64,000 nt of DNA from Cinclus cinclus (lineage: Eukaryota; Chordata; Aves; Passeriformes; Cinclidae), in contig NC_085047.1 of NCBI RefSeq assembly GCF_963662255.1, positions 20,742,258 through 20,806,257 on the forward strand, in the 5' to 3' direction. A program made the translations under genes and the position numbers. A model generated the notes under the pieces. It was not told the DNA's origin, ran no database searches, and worked only from the letters and a program-made list of their open reading frames with translations. Shown here piece after piece: positions 1 to 13,218 of this stretch; the first letter of the stretch is position 1, and each line of letters begins with the position of its first letter.

Positions 1-3000
1 AATGAGACATGTTCTATGTAAACTCTCTGTCACTGCACTGTCCAGGGCTCATCAATGTTTAGTAAGCAAATAGACATTTGCCCAGAGAAAAGGCAATGCT
101 GAAACAACATTTCTGTGAAAGAAATGTTTCTGTAGGGTTTAGAAGATGCAGGAAGAGTCAGACGAGCTTGAAAATTGACATGGCTTTTCTGAAGTTAACT
201 AAGAGACACTTCATAGTACAGACTTGGGATCTGAATTAAAGACAATTATGTGCTTTCCCCAACAACTGCAAAACTATTTTTGAAAAGCTTCTCAATGGAT
301 ACCAATTTTACTGCTCTGAGGAAAAGTGGCTGTGTTACATATGTGCTCAACATGGCATAGACAACCATTACAATTCAAATTCTAATTCCCAGAATTTCCT
401 GTGAGAGCTGAGGGGGAACTGGATTCAGTGCATTATACTGAGAGCCTGCAGAGAAGCAGTTGGTGTGGCAAATGCTGTAGATATGCAACTGAAAGACAGA
501 AATGCAAATACAGGCAGACAGAACTACAGGCTCTTGGCTCTGCTTATTGAATGAACACAAGAATAATCCAATGTCCCATCAGAAGGGCTTCCCCTAAATG
601 TCAACTACCAACTCAATTTTTTTCAAAAAACAACTTAAATTCTCTTATGAACCAAAAGAGATTTAGAGTTTGATAATTTCTTGCCAAGTTGGCAATGTTG
701 TGCTTCATACCCTTGTGTAGAAGCTCACAGCAGAAACCCAAACTACAGAAGGTAAAGTTGAAGTAAATGTTTAATAAAACTTGCAATTTTCTGTGTCCCA
801 TTCTAACCTGGCTTTCACTCATCCTGTGTAGTTAGGTGCCCTAAATCATACTAAAACTTCAAAGCTTTGCCAAAGTCTAATTTGTCACCAGCAACTTGCC
901 AACTTCAGCTAACAGGAGAGCATTAGACACAATTAAAGCTTGGGTGATTAGAAATCATCCTGAAATTTCATCGTAAATATTCACAGTTAAACAGTTTTAG
1001 TAAAAGAACTCAATAATTCCCTAACAATATCTACACCATTATCTATACCCAGCCTATATATCTATAGTACACATATGCAACTCCAAACCTGCATTTCCTA
1101 GAAGGTGTTGACTTAAGTTTTGAATTTCTGCGTATAAAGAATGGGAGCAGGCTTTTTCAAGTCACAAAAGAGTCTATTTGAGATAAAGTACTATTTAAAA
1201 AATAATCTTTTCATTAAAGCAGCTGGACTTGGAAAAATTCTTGTCACTCAGTTTGAAAAGAGAAAATCACAAACTTAGACAAGTAGGACTCACATAAGCA
1301 GGAATACAGAAGTACTACCCAGGCAATATTCAAAGAGAAACTTAAATGGTTTTTTTGTGTATCATTTTTTCTGCTGATTCTGAGCTACTGTGTGGTGCAT
1401 GAGTGTGAGGAATAGCTGTCCAGCTGTTCTCCAAAACTAGGGAGCAGCTGGAAGGCAAACATAACAAGGACAATAGGGCAGAAGCTGCACTACCCGAGTA
1501 AACCAAGCAGGGCCAGCCAGGCATGGCAGCCAGAGACAGCCCAGAGCCCAAATCATACATGGGGGTGAGGTAGGCCTAAGGAACACAAACAAGAATTAAG
1601 GCAAAAGCTGGAATAATGAGAGATTTAGAGCAATTCATTGCATTCTATGAATTATGCAGTAACTGTAAGGTATCCTGTTCAATCCCTAGGTAGAAAGGAA
1701 GAACCAGCCACCTCCTGTGATTATCCACTGTGAACTGCAGTGCAGAATCTGCAGCTTATCCCCTTACCAGGACCCTTTCTACCTGCCTGAATGGGTCAGA
1801 TTTGTCTAAGGTAATAAAAAAATGTTTTAGGACAAAGACCTTGTTCTCCTTTGTACTTTCCAAGGCTGATGCAGTTCTGTGCTTCCTATCTTGGAAAGCA
1901 GCATTAAGAGCAAACCGCAGGCTGGTGACATCTGCAAACTGCAGTAGAGCACATCTTGTTTGTCAGGCTGTCAGACTCACCTATGATTTAACTTCTGTAT
2001 TTTCTGTACCTGAGAAATGTTAGAGGATCTTCCAGGTCAAAGGTATCTTGGAAGGAAGAAAATAGCCACAACAGAAGCTTTATGAGTATGTTGATCATTA
2101 GAGATTTCTGCCAGTGATAAGACATATGTTGAAATTTTGCTTCACTGAAAAACATTCAGTAAGCAGACCAGGTATTCCTCTTGAGAAAAAAAGTAGCGAG
2201 GAAACTTCCATTGACTTTAGCTGTTGGGTGAAGAAAGGAGGAAAAAAGGAGGAGCAATTTTTGGGACAAAGGCTGGGTTTGTGCTGTCCTCTACTGGTGA
2301 AGAACACAAGTTACGGTACTTGTGTAAGCAACATTCAAATATTATATTTTAATAAAGCTTTAAAGAAACAAAAGGTGTAATAGCTGTACAAATGAATACA
2401 TTGTCAGTATTAAAATTAAATACGTAATGTGTGTGTGTGTCTAAAAGCACAGTCTCTGACTGCAGTTACTTCAAGTAAATCCATCCGTTGAATGTAAACT
2501 TTCTGCCATTACTGTGTATGCAGGAAAATGCTTCCCATTGCCTTCCCATTCTCCTTCTTATTTTTCTTCTGTTTTTCTTTTATTTTTAAAAATACAGCTA
2601 CAAACCACAAGTAAAACAGGAAAAATGCAGTATATGCCTATATGAGCAAACATCCCTTTCTCTTTTGGCTTCTGTCTGAACAGACAACCTGATGGACAGC
2701 ATTTACTCAAGCACAGATTCTTGCAAAGATATTCTATAAAGGTTGACAGCGGCTTTTCAAAGGCATGGGTTGTGTTTGTGAGGTTTTGTTCCTCACTTTG
2801 GTCACAGTGAACAGTGGTTCTCCAGTTCCAATGGTGTTTGCTGAGCCCACTATGGCCACCCAGCTCAGTGTCAATGTAACAAGGTAACAGCAGTACCACA
2901 CATTCATGCAGAATGACAAACAAGTCTCCAAAAGACATTAGGAAGTGTCCTGCAGAGGCTTGTTTAACTGCAAGAGTAAACAGCAGATGAGGAGAAGGAC

Positions 3001-4998
3001 ACGGCACACAGGCAGCATTCATCACAACAGATTACTCATTGTTTTACGTAAAGTGAGGTCCAGAAAATTTAAACATCTTCTGGAAATCCTGGGTCAAAAC
3101 GTCTCTTGTGCATCTCTGCACAGACCTGAAGAATTCATAGATAGAGAGGCTCAAGCACAGTCTTATTCCTGAATCTGTGTAATGATTTTAATTATTTCTT
3201 GACTTACACACTTGATATGTGGCTGAGATACAAGTTTAGTTCTTTGTTCTATCTTCCTGTGTGGCAGTCCCATTACTTCCCATCCTCAGTAAGGATTTAT
3301 AGTGATTAAGAGCAGACTTGCAGCCTCTTCCGTGATAGTCACAGCAGTATACCAGGGCTGATGAGAAATTCCAAGAGGTGAATAAAGAGTTGCCCCTGAT
3401 GTGATGCAGTATAAGACTAATCAATGTTTTTCCATACTGATGCAGAAGCTCCTGTGCTACACCAATGCCCAGAAACAGCTCAGAAACAGCTATAAACCAC
3501 CACTAGAAAGGGACAATTTTGCCTCAGGGCAATGCAGAGGGAGCATGAGATGACATAACCTGCCTTCACAGATCCTTGAGCTGTTTTTGCACAAAGCAGA
3601 GTTACACCCCAAGGACAGAAATGGAACTGATAAAAAGGTCATCTTTGTTGTGTTTGCTTTCTGAGAAAAAAAAATCCATAAGATGTTATCAGAGAAGCAA
3701 TTTTATTTTTAGAATGCTCTTGTTCCCATGAAAGTCAAGAGAATTTTTATCTTTGACTTGAAGAGGAGCAAAATACTGCCCTTGGGGAATGACTTCTTAC
3801 ATTACCAAAAAAGAAATATGATTATGAATACGTGTGGAAAACACCACATTATTCCTTTCAAATAAATTTATGTATAGAGAGAAGTGTTCATGTTCATTAT
3901 GGAATATTATTTTGTCATGCTGTTACTTTTATAAGCTACTCGTTTACACTATGTTCCAGAACCTATTAAAATTAATGGCGATCACAACTTTTTAATTAGC
4001 ACTGAATTAGAAGACTGAGAATTTTACAGAGGAAAAGAGAGAATATGATTTCATAAATTCATGTTCTTTTTTGCAATTATTGAAAATATTTTCCAACACA
4101 TACAAATATAAGTAAAGACAAAGATAAAAATCCCATCCAACAAAGCTCTATACATCTTAGGTCTGGTAAAGCATTTGCACATTTACTAGAGACAGTGTAT
4201 TTGTCCTTGCACAGCATTTCTGATATTGAAGGAGCCTTCAAGCCATTCCTTTTGCTATTAAGTTGCATATTCTGTTAGCCCTGGTTTGTAAAAGCATTGA
4301 CAATCTACACTAAAGCTAAAGCTCATTTCTTCAAACAAAAACACAGTTAAAACTGATAGCAGTACCTTTTTGATACAAAAAACCAATAGGTCTGGATTTG
4401 AAAGTAGGGAAATTCAAAAGCAAAATTCAAATACTAGTGTGGTTTCAAATATTAGTGTGGTTTCTTGCAGGGCATAGAGACCTAGAACAAGGATATTATC
4501 TTTCTGGTCTTGAAATTTAGACAGTGTTAAAACTGCAGTTCAGGAAAGCAGGGGCTGCAGAGGTCCACTTAATATTGGAGTCCTTCAGTTCTCTAGGGCA
4601 GGTTGAAAGCTATGGTTAGGAAGGGTGTGAGCTTTCTGCATGGGTGAGTAAGGCTTCTGCTGAGAGAAGCAATGGGTGGTGCTGTTTCACATAAACAAAG
4701 CCTAAGAAACCTGTTCTGTGTTTGGTTTCTGCGAGACCAATAATTCCCATTTCCCTGTTGATCTAAGTCATGAAGAGCAGGAATGTAATCGGTGAAAGAA
4801 GCTGGGGCATGGATAAAATTCTGGACAAGACTTTGAGATTTGCTTTAGGTCTTTAGGAGTTGCTCCATGTTCAACATGAGTTTTGCTTTACCTCAACAAG
4901 CTGAGGTAAAGTTTGGCATAAAAAAAGGTTAATTAGTATTCATTTCAGTATGGCTGGAAAGGAGGATCTGGAGAACTGTGATGCTGCCAGTTCCGTTG
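1..4998. other. Non-coding single-copy stretch, no gene seen
   Basis: No frame here has codon-like composition or a familiar domain. The longest open frame (minus strand, 2558-3025, 155 codons) is low-complexity hydrophobic/Cys-Lys sequence without a recognisable fold and is treated as chance. A GC-richer patch lies at about 1380-1560. Small slippage duplications are visible, such as CAGAAACAGCT twice near 3471-3492 and TAGTGTGGTTTC twice near 4433-4463. I see no LTR, LINE or tRNA in this stretch. Confidence 0.7.
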
Positions 4999-5120
4999 GG
5001 ACAGGACAGGACAGGACAGGACAGGACAGGACAGGACAGGACAGGATAGGATAGGATAGGATAGGATAGGATAGGATAGGATAGGATAGGATAGGATAGG
5101 ATAGGATAGGATAGGATAGG
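4999..5120. repeat. Two-phase pentanucleotide microsatellite (ACAGG)9(ATAGG)15
   Basis: From 5001 the sequence is nine uninterrupted copies of ACAGG, and from 5046 fifteen uninterrupted copies of ATAGG, ending at 5120. The two blocks differ by a single C/T change per unit and the switch is abrupt, with no interspersed units. The array is pure, so it is probably length-polymorphic. The open frames across it on the minus strand (alternating Ser-Tyr/Cys-Pro-Ile/Val-Leu residues) are translations of the repeat, not genes. Confidence 0.97.
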
Positions 5121-7018
5121 GATTGGACTTGAGGATGGACCCTGGATTTATGCCTTCTGGTCATTTTTTGAGAGGGGAGGTGTTAACAAGAGTCTGATGA
5201 AGGCTAAGATGATTCCTTTATGGATTATTTTGAGACTGGATAGAATTATTTGGTGTAAAGAAAAGCAAGAAAGCAAGAAAACACAGTTTTGAGCTGTTTG
5301 TGGGGTGGTGAATAGCACTGCAATTGTTTCATATCTTTCATGCATGTTTCATTTGAATATTTAAAGATAGCATGTTCTTTTATTTTTATTTTATTTGAAA
5401 TTTATATATATGTTGAAATGTCAAAATTGTTTTTAAACTAAACACTATATTAAATACTGACAGCTGGAACAAAACAAGTGCTTTAATTAATGGTCATTTT
5501 TTAATTACCATGTCAGGTTTTCCATAATAGATTTTTCTCCACTTTTCCATTTGGCTAAATAGCCTAAAATCCCGTTTCATAGTGCTAAATTCCTTTGCCA
5601 TATCACATTTAACTTCATGCATGGAGACAGATACAGATACAAAAATTAAGAAGAAAAATAGAAACATTGATAGTATTAGAGAAAAAGTAAACATTTCTGG
5701 TGTTTAATGTATCACTATGACACAGCACAGGGGAGGACAAGAATTGTGTTAATGGGATTTTCTACCTAAGCTTCCACTGTTCACCTCTGTTGCTTTCCTT
5801 GCTTTGCAGATGAATGCAAAGTTTCAACATTCAGAATAGTCCTCCTGGAAAATATTATTAATATTAAATATTCATGTATGAAATATGTTCATATCCAACC
5901 TTGAAATAATTTTGAGTTTGCTTATGACCAATTAAAATGCCATATAATTTTCAGATTCTGCCATCTGAGTAGGCTGAATGCAGAGAATGAAGGACAATAT
6001 CCTGTACATCTAATTTAATTTTCCTATTGGTGTTAGTTTGAACTCTATCTGTGGGTCAGGACAGTAGATGTCTGTGCAAATATTTTCTGCTTGTGCCAGC
6101 CAGGACCATGTGCATAATTCCAGTTAAAATTTCAACAATATTTTATAGTCAGTTAAGATTACTTTTTCCACTTAAAAAAATAACAGTTTCAGATTGAGAG
6201 CTTTATTAATGAGACATATGTGTCACTTGCCTGTGGCTGAACTTTGTATTTATATAGTCTGGACCTCCCTCTGGCTCCAGATCTTGACTGGAGTTTGAAG
6301 AATCTTATAATCTTCAGAAAACAAAATTTTATTGAACTTGGAACAGTCCCACGAGCATCAGGAGTTTGATGTGTGCACAGAAGAAACAGAAGATAACTAA
6401 TTGGCAGAAGACTGTAGTGAGTCAATCTGCAGAAAAAAAGTAAAACACATGGAAGAAGACAGCAGCAGGTAGAGGATGCAGTTCCCCTTGGGGTCAGCTG
6501 GATGTGTTTTTCCATCCACTTTAAAGTTTTATCTCTCCTTCCAAGTATGATCAGCCTTACTTATGAGTGACAGGGAGGCGAAAAGAGGTGGGAAAGGCAC
6601 TTCCATGATTCTTAGCTTTCAAAAACAAAATGGGAATGTCTGCCAGAGAAATGTGGACATTTTGGATTTTCTTGAAAGATCCAAACATTGTTATGTCCTC
6701 TGATTTTGTATCCAGTATCTGAAAGAGAGTGACTTGTAAGCGTTCCCACGGACTTTGCATGCAAAAAGAGTAATGAGACATTTTCAATGGCATTTATTTT
6801 AGATTGATGGAAGGAACAAAGATCCAGGCAGCTTCCAAGAGAGTTCTTCCATAGTGTGACCCTGAACATAATTTGAGAACAGTCTGGCTGCTCCCTCTGA
6901 GCGCAGGCACAGCTCCTGGAAAATGAAAAGGTGCCTGCTATCAGCAGTAGACAGACATGGCAAGCTCATGCAGCATAATTCAGATATTAACAGGGAAATG
7001 TCCTCAAAACAGGGAAAG
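5121..7018. other. Non-coding stretch with an isolated strong splice-acceptor motif
   Basis: This is AT-rich single-copy sequence. At 5781-5809 a pyrimidine-rich run ends in TTTGCAG, a good acceptor shape. One frame after it is open for about 31 codons to a TGA near 5903, but it becomes very AT-rich (Ile/Asn/Lys/Tyr) and no donor follows, so it is not called as an exon. The minus-strand frame 6189-6515 is unremarkable. Confidence 0.6.
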
Positions 7019-7065
7019 CTGGAGTCAGGATTTTGGGTTCGATCACTGGCACAGGCCCATTGGAG
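7019..7065 (+). repeat. Possible MIR-like SINE scrap
   Basis: The run GGAGTCAGGATTTTGGGTTC followed by GATCACTGGCAC resembles the tRNA-derived part of MIR (GGAGCCAGACTGCCTGGGTTC followed by GAATCCCGGCTCTGCCAC) as I remember that consensus. Only about 45 bases match, and the following sequence diverges. The call is tentative; chance similarity around a B-box-like GGTTCGATC is the alternative. Confidence 0.25.
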
Positions 7066-7834
7066 AGACAGGCCTGTTTGTAAAAGCTGGATGCCTAGTC
7101 AGATTGGTACAACTTGAACACTAAAAAGATACTCAGAAAGGGGCAGGGGATTTGGTTCTTAATACAGCATCAAGTGGGTTTATCTTTTTACTACCTTTAC
7201 TACATGTACTGTGTACAGAATAAATGTGAAATAAATTCAGATAACCCCGATTACAAAAGAGAAATTAATTTCCCCCACTGTGTCTCATATCAAGACCACT
7301 TTGAGGCCTGATCACTTCAAACCATAGTTGGAGCTGCTTGTAAATAGTTTCAGGCCCAGTTTGCTCAGTCTGTGTTTCACATCACCTCAGTTTTTTGCAT
7401 AACAGTCTATACTACTTTAGGTAGATACTCGATCCAATCCCCTCCTGAAATTATAGAACTCTTTTGGTTCTCTCATGAATTACACAGAAACTAACAGAAA
7501 TGTAATAAATCTGTTGTAAGACTCCACCTATTGAAAAGCTAACATCCAGAGCAATCAGAAGATTTACACAATCCTCCAGATGTAAGCTTGGTATCAAGAT
7601 CATGGTAGTTATACCTTTATCTGTGACAGAGCAAAACACAATGAAAATGTGTCATATATGAGAGAAACTCAAAAACATTTAAACTGGTCATGGCCCAGCT
7701 TACCACTTCTTCCATTATAGAGAAGTTTTTCATGGCTAAAATCCTATTTCCAAATAATCCAGATTCTTTCAGACCATTTCTGCAACATCAGTCTACAGGG
7801 CCTCTTGTGATGATTCCACTCTTCCCATATTGAG
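7066..7834. other. Non-coding stretch, nothing recognised
   Basis: This is AT-rich sequence with only short open frames on both strands. I found no repeat, splice-site pair or motif that can be supported. Confidence 0.6.
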
Positions 7835-7899
7835 GCCTGGGACTGGATGATCTTTAAGGTCCCTTCTGACACTTGACATTCTATAATTCTGTAATTCCA
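7835..7899 (+). repeat. CR1 LINE 3' end fragment
   Basis: The sequence GGGACTGGATGATCTTTAAG, then GTCCCTTCTGACAC, then ATTCTATAATTCTGTAATTC matches the 3' terminus of avian CR1 (GGACTAGATGACCTTTAAAGGTCCCTTCCAACC followed by ATTCTATGATTCTATG-type 8-mers). The degenerate terminal ATTCTATA/ATTCTGTA copies are the typical CR1 tail. The fragment is short and diverged, so it is an old 5'-truncated insertion, plus strand. The 5' limit is uncertain and may reach further left. Confidence 0.75.
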
Positions 7900-10800
7900 T
7901 TTGTTGAACTGTGGAGCTTTTCCCAGTCATGATTTTCTTTAGGATAGAAACTGAAGAGTGATTGAGTGAACAGGAAAAAGGAAACAATACCACCTCAGAA
8001 GACAAGACAGGAAATCTGAAGTTGGTTTTGGAAAAGAAAATATAAAAAAATCCCTGAATCTAAACATTACATTTTGGCAGTATCAAAAGAAAATTATCTT
8101 GACTGCAGACTCAATCTTTGGCTCTGTTTACATTCTTAAACTTCTACATATATTTGAAGTCTAGAAATAATGAATCCTGGAAGACTGAGTTTTCAAATTG
8201 TAAGAGGCAGCCTTGAAGCTGTCCAGATTCTGAAAAAGAACTGTTCAAGACCCTACTTGCTGCACCTTCAACATTGCTATCTCCAAAGCTATTCAGATAG
8301 TGCTCCAAAGATGTGACTCAGGAAATGGGGGCTCCCAGGGAGTTTTTATCACTGAATAAATGCAGCCAAAATCCAGGTTTAGCACCAGAGCAGGCTTCTA
8401 TTAGAAGTGTGTTAGTGTAATGATGGATCCCTCTGAGATACACTAGGATGACATCCATGATGATAAAAGCTCTCCCCAGTCAGTTTTCCTCTGCTTCTGT
8501 CCCGTGTCCCTCAGAAAAACAACATGAAAGCTGACAACCACATTCCATGAACATTACGGAACATTTTTGTGACTTCAGCTATAAATATTTCCTCCTATTT
8601 TTATCATTGTTGTAATCATTGCATGACCAAATAGCTCTAAGTATTCGCTATCACAACTGATTTAACCTATCTGTTTTATACAAGACAACCTATCTGCTTC
8701 TAATTTCATTTTGCTTTCAAAGCAAGTTTATATAACAGGCTAAAATGGATTTTTGTAATTTCCAACAACTCCAGGCAACCAATCTAGACTTACATGGATC
8801 TCAATCACTTGTAGATACGATGAGATAGTATCTCTGAAGGAACCTTTGTCATTTTGGCATTTCAGCAGGCCAAACTGCATAGATGGAGGGGCTTCAGAGC
8901 AACACTTGGCAGGAAATAAGCAGTATATTGGAGGTTTACAACTGTTCAGTTCAGCATACTAGGATTTAAGTCCAAATGAAAAAGCATAAATAATTTTGCA
9001 ATTGAAAGGGGAGGTCTGACTTCAGCTCATTTAATTAGTCAGGATTTCTAATTCTTTAGTGGCAAGCTCTGCAGAATGGCAGATACAGCTTTTAAATTCA
9101 TTTAAAAGCATTAAAATGCAGTGGAATGGCAACACTTTCTGAGTGGTACAAGTGAGTTTTCTGAGTGGTACAATTTCTGCCAAAAGCAGAGAGAAGAAGC
9201 CATGTAATTTATACCACTTATCATCTTTCTAATGCTACCAAATTCTCTTTGCAGCTACAAAAGTAACTGTATTTTCTTCTATTCCCTTCGGGGATTCGAA
9301 ATATTAAGAGTCAGTGTAGTTGTCTTTTATTTCCCTTACTCTGTCTTTTCTAGCTTTTGTACTTTTCTTATTACTCTTCCTGTCTCTTAACACACTCTTT
9401 TCTGTACCATTTTCCCAGCTACTGAATGCAGAACTTGGTAAAAAATCCTTAAAACAATCATCCTGGGTAAGATGAATTATAGATTTAAGAGCAAAACAAA
9501 CCGTATCTCAAGAGTACTTTATCTCTATGATCTTCGGAAGCGTTTCAGGACAGTATCCAAAATATGTAATGTGATTAAGATACTGTGTTCTAGCATTGGC
9601 ACAGCTGAGACTAATTCTCTTTAATGCTTTGACTCAATGATAAATATTTCTAATGGCTGTGTTTATTTCAAATTTGGGGCTCCTTCTATCTGGACATGAA
9701 TTCCTATCAGACAGTTTAAAGCCTTGGGTTAACCTTCAAGCAATCAAAGCATTAACTCTTTTTGATTGTAAAGAGCTAACTTCCCCAGACATAAGTATAT
9801 GGCTTGGCTGGTTCTTAGATATATTTTACATTTTCCAAATGCAGAAAGGAAGACAGAAAAGTTTGGGCAAGGTTCACAGCCAGTAAGAAGCTGCAGCGAT
9901 CTCAACATCAGGAAAGCCTTACTCCCCATTCACACACTGCCTTTGGACTGGCTGGATTGAAGCTCTTTGAATGTTCTTGTTTTGGTCTGAAGCAAAAAGA
10001 CATGAAGAGACCAATTATGGGGAGCAAGAGCTTGTAGGAAATTACATGCTTTAATTTACTACACCAATATTCTGCAATTAAATATCTTGGTAGTTTATGT
10101 AAATGAAATACATCAGTTGTGTCCAGAACTAGCTGACACAACTGAGATGTACAATTTCTTTTCCTTAAATAAATAAACCAAGCTTATTTTCATAATTTTT
10201 CTTTAATTTTTTAATGTGGTCCTATATCTGTAAAAAAATTACATGATGAATGGAAGAATCTCCAGGGTGTTCCACTGCAAAGAATGCATCTGCCATTTGG
10301 TAATGAAGGAAGAAACAGCTTTTTGTTTCTTTACAAACCGGATGCAAAAGGACTGGATATTGAAACTGCAAATAGAGTAGGGACAAATAGTAGATTTTTA
10401 GAGGTTGTGCTTTTCTCCTTTGAGGCAAACTTTTTATCAAATTTTGAAATTTAAACTGAACATAAAAGTCTTTGAAGTACAGACACCAGTACTGAGGCTG
10501 TGGTTAAGTGAATCTTATTAGAGTTAAGGAGAGATTCCCTGCAATACAAGCCCTTGGAATAACATTTTATCATTTCAGACTGAAGCAAAGACCTGTTTAC
10601 ATAAGTGAGTCGATCAGACAGTTTCTGGCCAGACAAATGTTCAAGAAGATTAATGGCGAACACATGTTGTATTTTGTTATCTAAAACAACACCCAAATTC
10701 TCAACTGAAATCTAGGTTATGTGATGCCATAGAGCGCTGGTTAGGGGTATTTACTGTTTTTGGAGTGTTTAACACAGTGTTCATTTTTGTTGCCATTTGG

Positions 10801-13185
10801 AAAATGAAGCTGGGCTTTTTGTAGAAGAATTTCACTCAGTTACTAGGGAATGGGTGAATTTTCCTTCCTGCTGTGGGGCAAAGAAGTGTAGGCCTGAGAG
10901 GTGTTCCAAATATGTATGTAGAGATCACAGAATTGTTTTATCAATAAGGATAACAATGAGATTACTAGCAAAAGCAGCTCCTCCCTCAATTCAAGCTATT
11001 CTGCAGTGTTAGGATGCCAATAAGGCTTATGGCATATCAAGAGGTTTGGTATTACCCTAGTTCACCAGAAATCACAGTAATGTGCTGCTGGTTCTGTCAG
11101 CTTTAGGTAGTTGACTCCATTCTGCTGAATTGGTCAGCCTGAAGGCCTCTTTAGAGCTCCCAGTGCTACTGAATAATTAAATAGCAGTGATGCAGAAACA
11201 GTCCATGATGAATATCAGACCGGGCATGTTTACCTTTGTATTAAAGAGAAACTCAAGCCATTAAATCAAGGAAGTTAAAGAAAGCAGTAGTGGCAGCTAC
11301 TTTCTACTTTACAGTTCTTGTGTCCTATCTGTCAGTAGAATGATGAAAATGAAAGAGCAACAGATAGAAGAGGTTCTGGTGTATGTACCCATGTAGCACA
11401 GACTGCAGTACACTGTCCTGCCTGGCATGAGAATGATCAAACACATCATTGTTGCTAGACCAAAGTCATGTTTTCAATTTGGCACTTCAAAAACTCTGCC
11501 TGCAGTGGTACTGTCCATAGCTGCATTACCTATTTCAGGTTACAGATCTGCCAGGATTGGTGTTGTCTTTCTATTATGTGTTTCTCTTCAGTGAAGACTG
11601 AAGAAATACACTTTGGCCCACACCAGGGACTTCAAACAACATTTTCATGCACCAGTTGGTGGCCATCTCCCTCTTATAGAGGGAAAAACAAAGTCAAAAT
11701 ATAGTCTATGGCCTCCAACTCATGACTACAAGTGTTTCCAGGATTAACAGCTGAATATCACCCCCCCAGGTTACAGCTCTGTGCAAAAGAAGCCAACAGT
11801 GGGATTTGGGATGATAAAGGCTAGGCCTGCCTTTGTCAGAGCAGCATAGGAAATATATGGTACAGTGGAAAAAGAACTCAGGGGTTCCAGCTGCTGTATC
11901 TGATCTCCACTTTATATTTTGTCCAACAATATGTCCATTCCTTGCCAACTAAATTCTAAATGATTCATTCTGTTACTGGGTAGTCATATTTTGTGGGTAG
12001 CCACAAGTCAGTTTGAGTTATTCACTTCTACAAAATACTTCCTCTAGAAGGTACTGTAAACAGAATTAATTTTTAAATAGTTGGAGTTGTTTGAAAGCCA
12101 TGAGCAATGGTTATTAATATTGGCACAGAGCAGGTCACATGGTGATGATTCAAGGGATAGAAAATGGAACATTTTGGACAGAAATGATGTTTTTATATTC
12201 ACTTGCCTTATATCCAGACACTCTGGTGGTATATGTGTTAATTATAACCAAGACAGCAGGCTGTGGAAGTTACAGGTACAAATATGTATGGTAAAATAAA
12301 TCTTTAGATGAAGCTAACCTTGTATATTGAAGTAATTTAGTTTCCATTTCTCAGTTATGGCATGCAGTTTTGTCATGCATCTCTTCTGCATGGAAGGAGT
12401 TTGTCTCATGAAGGCAGTGGGAAATATGCTTGATATAGCATGCACAAATATGGACATGAAGCTGTGAGGCTGCACTGCTAACAGCCCTTACAGATGCAAA
12501 GAAGCACGCACCCAGATTCCTGAACAACCTACAGTGATGTTTTCACTTGAAATTTTTTACACTGAAGCTCATTCTTGTGATAAAAAACAGGCACTCCCCA
12601 GCCAGTTGGCTCAACAAGCCAAGAAATCTCACCGCTTGGTGATTGCAGCTTAGTTACCGCAAGCACAATTGTACATAGTTCTCCTTCCCTAAAGAATAAA
12701 TAAATAAAATATCCAAGGCTTGCCACTGTTTGGAAAGAACCTGTAATTTTTTTGCACATGTCTAGACTGGTTTACTGCTTTTCAGTGTGACTTCTTGTCA
12801 TGATATCACAGCCAGTACGTATTTTTTGACTGCTGCTGACCAAGGCAGACTCTGAGTAGTCTTCAAAAGCAAAAGAATTTGCCAGTAACTGAGTCAGTTT
12901 AAGCAGCCTGCCAGGAATTTGCAGCATGTCATACAATACATTTTTGAGTCACCATCTGAAAACAGCCTTGATGAATAAGTACTTGACAAGAAAATGAGTC
13001 TGAAATTCCCAGCTGGTCTTATGCTGGGATTCTGCCATGTTCCCTTTGTCTCCAAAGTCAAGGCACTTGAAGTGAGTACAAATGGCTCTTCAAATTATCC
13101 CGTTCAATAAGGAGCATGACCTGGGGCTGCACAGGGGCTTTGACAATGCCACCTTCTGTGAAGAAACACGGAAGTCTTATGCAAC

Positions 13186-13186
<1 letters not shown>
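7900..13186. other. Non-coding single-copy stretch
   Basis: No gene is recognised. A MEF2-like CTATAAATAT lies near 8580, and a tandem copy of TTCTGAGTGGTACAA occurs at about 9137-9177. A splice-bounded open 48-nt stretch is present at 9419-9466 (a good pyrimidine tract ending CCCAG, then a GTAAGA donor). It is open in one frame only and is treated as a possible but unproven exon. The remainder is AT-rich with short chance frames. Confidence 0.6.

Positions 13187-13217
<31 letters not shown>
13187..13217. repeat. (AC)15 dinucleotide microsatellite
   Basis: An uninterrupted AC run begins after GCAAC and ends at ACACATTG. It is pure and therefore probably polymorphic. The minus-strand open frame full of Val-Cys residues and the plus-strand frame full of Thr-His residues across it are repeat translations. 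Confidence 0.97.

Positions 13218-13218
<1 letters not shown>

Noticed and set aside
2558..3025. 155-codon minus-strand open frame as a gene
   Set aside because: Hydrophobic/Cys/Lys-rich without a recognisable fold; neighbours are non-coding.
4940..5164. Ser-Tyr-Pro repeat protein
   Set aside because: Translation of the pentanucleotide microsatellite.
5810..5905. Terminal exon after the TTTGCAG acceptor
   Set aside because: The open frame quickly turns into AT-rich Ile/Asn/Lys/Tyr codons and lacks a donor or coding character.
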